From: Lederbergia citri
Lineage (GTDB): Bacteria; Bacillota; Bacilli; Bacillales; Bacillaceae_C
Length of the DNA stretch: 64,000 nucleotides
Assembly: GCF_018343625.1 (NCBI RefSeq)
Contig: NZ_JAGYPG010000002.1
Coordinates: 351,270 to 415,269, forward strand
Reading direction: 5' to 3'
The translations under genes and the position numbers were made by a program. Shown piece after piece: positions 63,160 to 64,000 of the stretch. The first letter of the stretch is position 1, and every line of letters starts with the position of its first letter. The notes below the pieces were generated by a model. The model did no database searches. It was not told the origin of the DNA and saw only the letters and a program-made list of their open reading frames with translations.

Positions 63160-63969
63160 GTGGGTATTCCGGAGTCTTCCTACCATTATCATATAAAAGT
63201 GATGAAACGGGAAAACCCAGATCAAGAGCTTGAAGAATGTATTCAATTAATTTTTGATGAACATGATGGCAATTACGGTTATCGTCGAATCTACTTGGAA
63301 TTAAAAAAACGTGGTACTCAAGTAAATCATAAGAAAGTACAGCGCATCATGAAGAAACTTAGACTTAAAGCTACAAAGTTTACAAGAAAATCACGCAAGT
63401 ATAGTTCTTATAAAGGGACGGTTGGAAATATTGCCAAGAACCGTATTAAACGTCGTTTTTACACAAATGTCTGTCGTCAAAAGTTAACAACGGATATTAC
63501 AGAATTCAAGTGTTCAGACGGTGTAAAACTTTATCTAAATCCTATTATGGATATGTTCAATGGTGAAATCCTATCTTACGGGGTAAGTATGCGACCAACC
63601 TTAGAAATAGCCCTTAAACCACTAGAGAAAGCTCTAGAGATAGTAAAAGAATCAAAGTATAGAACCACCGTACATTCTGATCAGGGTTGGCACTACCAAC
63701 ATAATATGTGGGTAAAAACACTCAAGGAACACAAGGTCTTTCAAAGTATGTCTCGAAAAGGAAACTGTTTAGATAATTCACCTATGGAGAACTTTTTCGG
63801 ATTAATGAAACAAGAAATGTATTACGGGGAAGCTCTGTGCTCATATGAGGAATTGAAAACGAGAATAGAAGAATACATAAATTATTATAATTATAAACGT
63901 ATAAAGAAAAAACTGGCAGGCATGAGCCCAGTTGAATACCGGATTCATACCAGCCAATTAGCAGCTTAA
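63160..63969 (+). CDS. IS3-family transposase OrfB (DDE integrase core)
   Basis: The catalytic part of the transposase: at least 269 residues from the GTG at 63160. Its true N-terminus is probably made by frameshifting from orfA. HTH_21-like NYGYRRIYLELKKRGTQVNH precedes the rve integrase core. The catalytic triad is D in TTDITEF, D in HSDQGWHY and E in SPMENFFGLMK. IKKKLAGMSPVEYRIH is the conserved ending. It appears intact. Confidence 0.92.
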   Translation: MGIPESSYHYHIKVMKRENPDQELEECIQLIFDEHDGNYGYRRIYLELKKRGTQVNHKKVQRIMKKLRLKATKFTRKSRKYSSYKGTVGNIAKNRIKRRFYTNVCRQKLTTDITEFKCSDGVKLYLNPIMDMFNGEILSYGVSMRPTLEIALKPLEKALEIVKESKYRTTVHSDQGWHYQHNMWVKTLKEHKVFQSMSRKGNCLDNSPMENFFGLMKQEMYYGEALCSYEELKTRIEEYINYYNYKRIKKKLAGMSPVEYRIHTSQLAA

Positions 63970-64000
63970 TATAAAACTCTAACTTTTGGGGGTCACCTCA

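Larger units (their letters stand above)
62524..64000 (+). mobile_element. IS3-family element, IS150-like
   Basis: Imperfect 25-bp terminal inverted repeats lie at 62524-62548 and 63976-64000, identical at 20 positions and both beginning TG. They share CCCCAAAAGTTAGAGT next to the ends. Between them are orfA and orfB with an A_AAA_AAG frameshift site. The right end coincides with the window end, so the target duplication cannot be checked. The left flank is ATC. Confidence 0.85.

Overview
The window looks like a chromosomal segment of a low-GC, motile, endospore-forming Bacillales bacterium (Bacillaceae or Planococcaceae type). The evidence is a Bacillus-style flagellar late operon (yvyF-flgM ... 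flgN-flgK-flgL-yviE-fliW-csrA-hag), a comFA/comFC competence operon, degS-degU, a YjcZ-type sporulation peptide, a LysM/M14 endopeptidase resembling endopeptidase I of Lysinibacillus sphaericus, GGAGG ribosome binding sites and frequent TTG/GTG starts. I do not attempt a species call. No rRNA, tRNA or CRISPR array was seen.

Layout. 1-1.5 kb: start of an unknown gene and a zinc-ribbon/PD-(D/E)XK protein. 1.8-5.9 kb: a flagellin with an inserted zinc protease (flagellinolysin), the decayed 3' end of another flagellin, a D-lyxose-isomerase-like cupin and a DUF2920-like hydrolase. 6-25.4 kb, all on the minus strand: a flagellin glycosylation island. It has pseudaminic-acid genes at both ends (pseC-pseI-pseG-pseF downstream, pseB upstream), a Maf flagellin glycosyltransferase with extra C-terminal domains, and in between an AT-rich block of family 2 glycosyltransferases, two CDP-glycerol-glycerophosphotransferase-like proteins, a tagD-like glycerol-3-phosphate cytidylyltransferase and an acetyltransferase. 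25.7-36.4 kb: the flagellar filament operon with two ordinary flagellins, FliS, the FliW/CsrA switch, hook-filament junction proteins, FlgM, and ylqG/ylqH- and yaaR-like genes. 36.4-37.8 kb: an IS1341-type tnpB element wedged between comFC and the SigD promoter of yvyF-flgM. 37.8-44.2 kb: comFC, comFA, degV, degU, degS, yvyE. 44.2-54 kb: a sugar ABC transporter without ATPase, a ROK sugar kinase, galT, galE, galK and a divergent ROK repressor. 54-62.5 kb: mixed metabolic genes (Zn-dependent PLC-like, GNAT, DHFR-like, LysM-M14 peptidase, YjcZ, manA, LMW-PTP, VanZ, acetamidase/formamidase, APC permease). 62.5-64 kb: an IS3-family (IS150-like) element that reaches the window end.

How it fits together. 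Three SigD-type promoter matches (before yvyF-flgM, before hag, and before the glycosylation genes) suggest that filament synthesis and filament decoration are switched on together. The hag leader carries a hairpin presenting GGA plus a second GGA in the Shine-Dalgarno, the layout of CsrA-controlled hag in B. subtilis, with fliW and csrA directly upstream. CMP-pseudaminic acid would be put on flagellin by Maf. The tagD/CDP-glycerol-transferase block predicts that the filament glycan, or a co-made surface polymer, also carries glycerol phosphate. A protease-bearing flagellin in the same locus suggests a filament with enzymatic activity.
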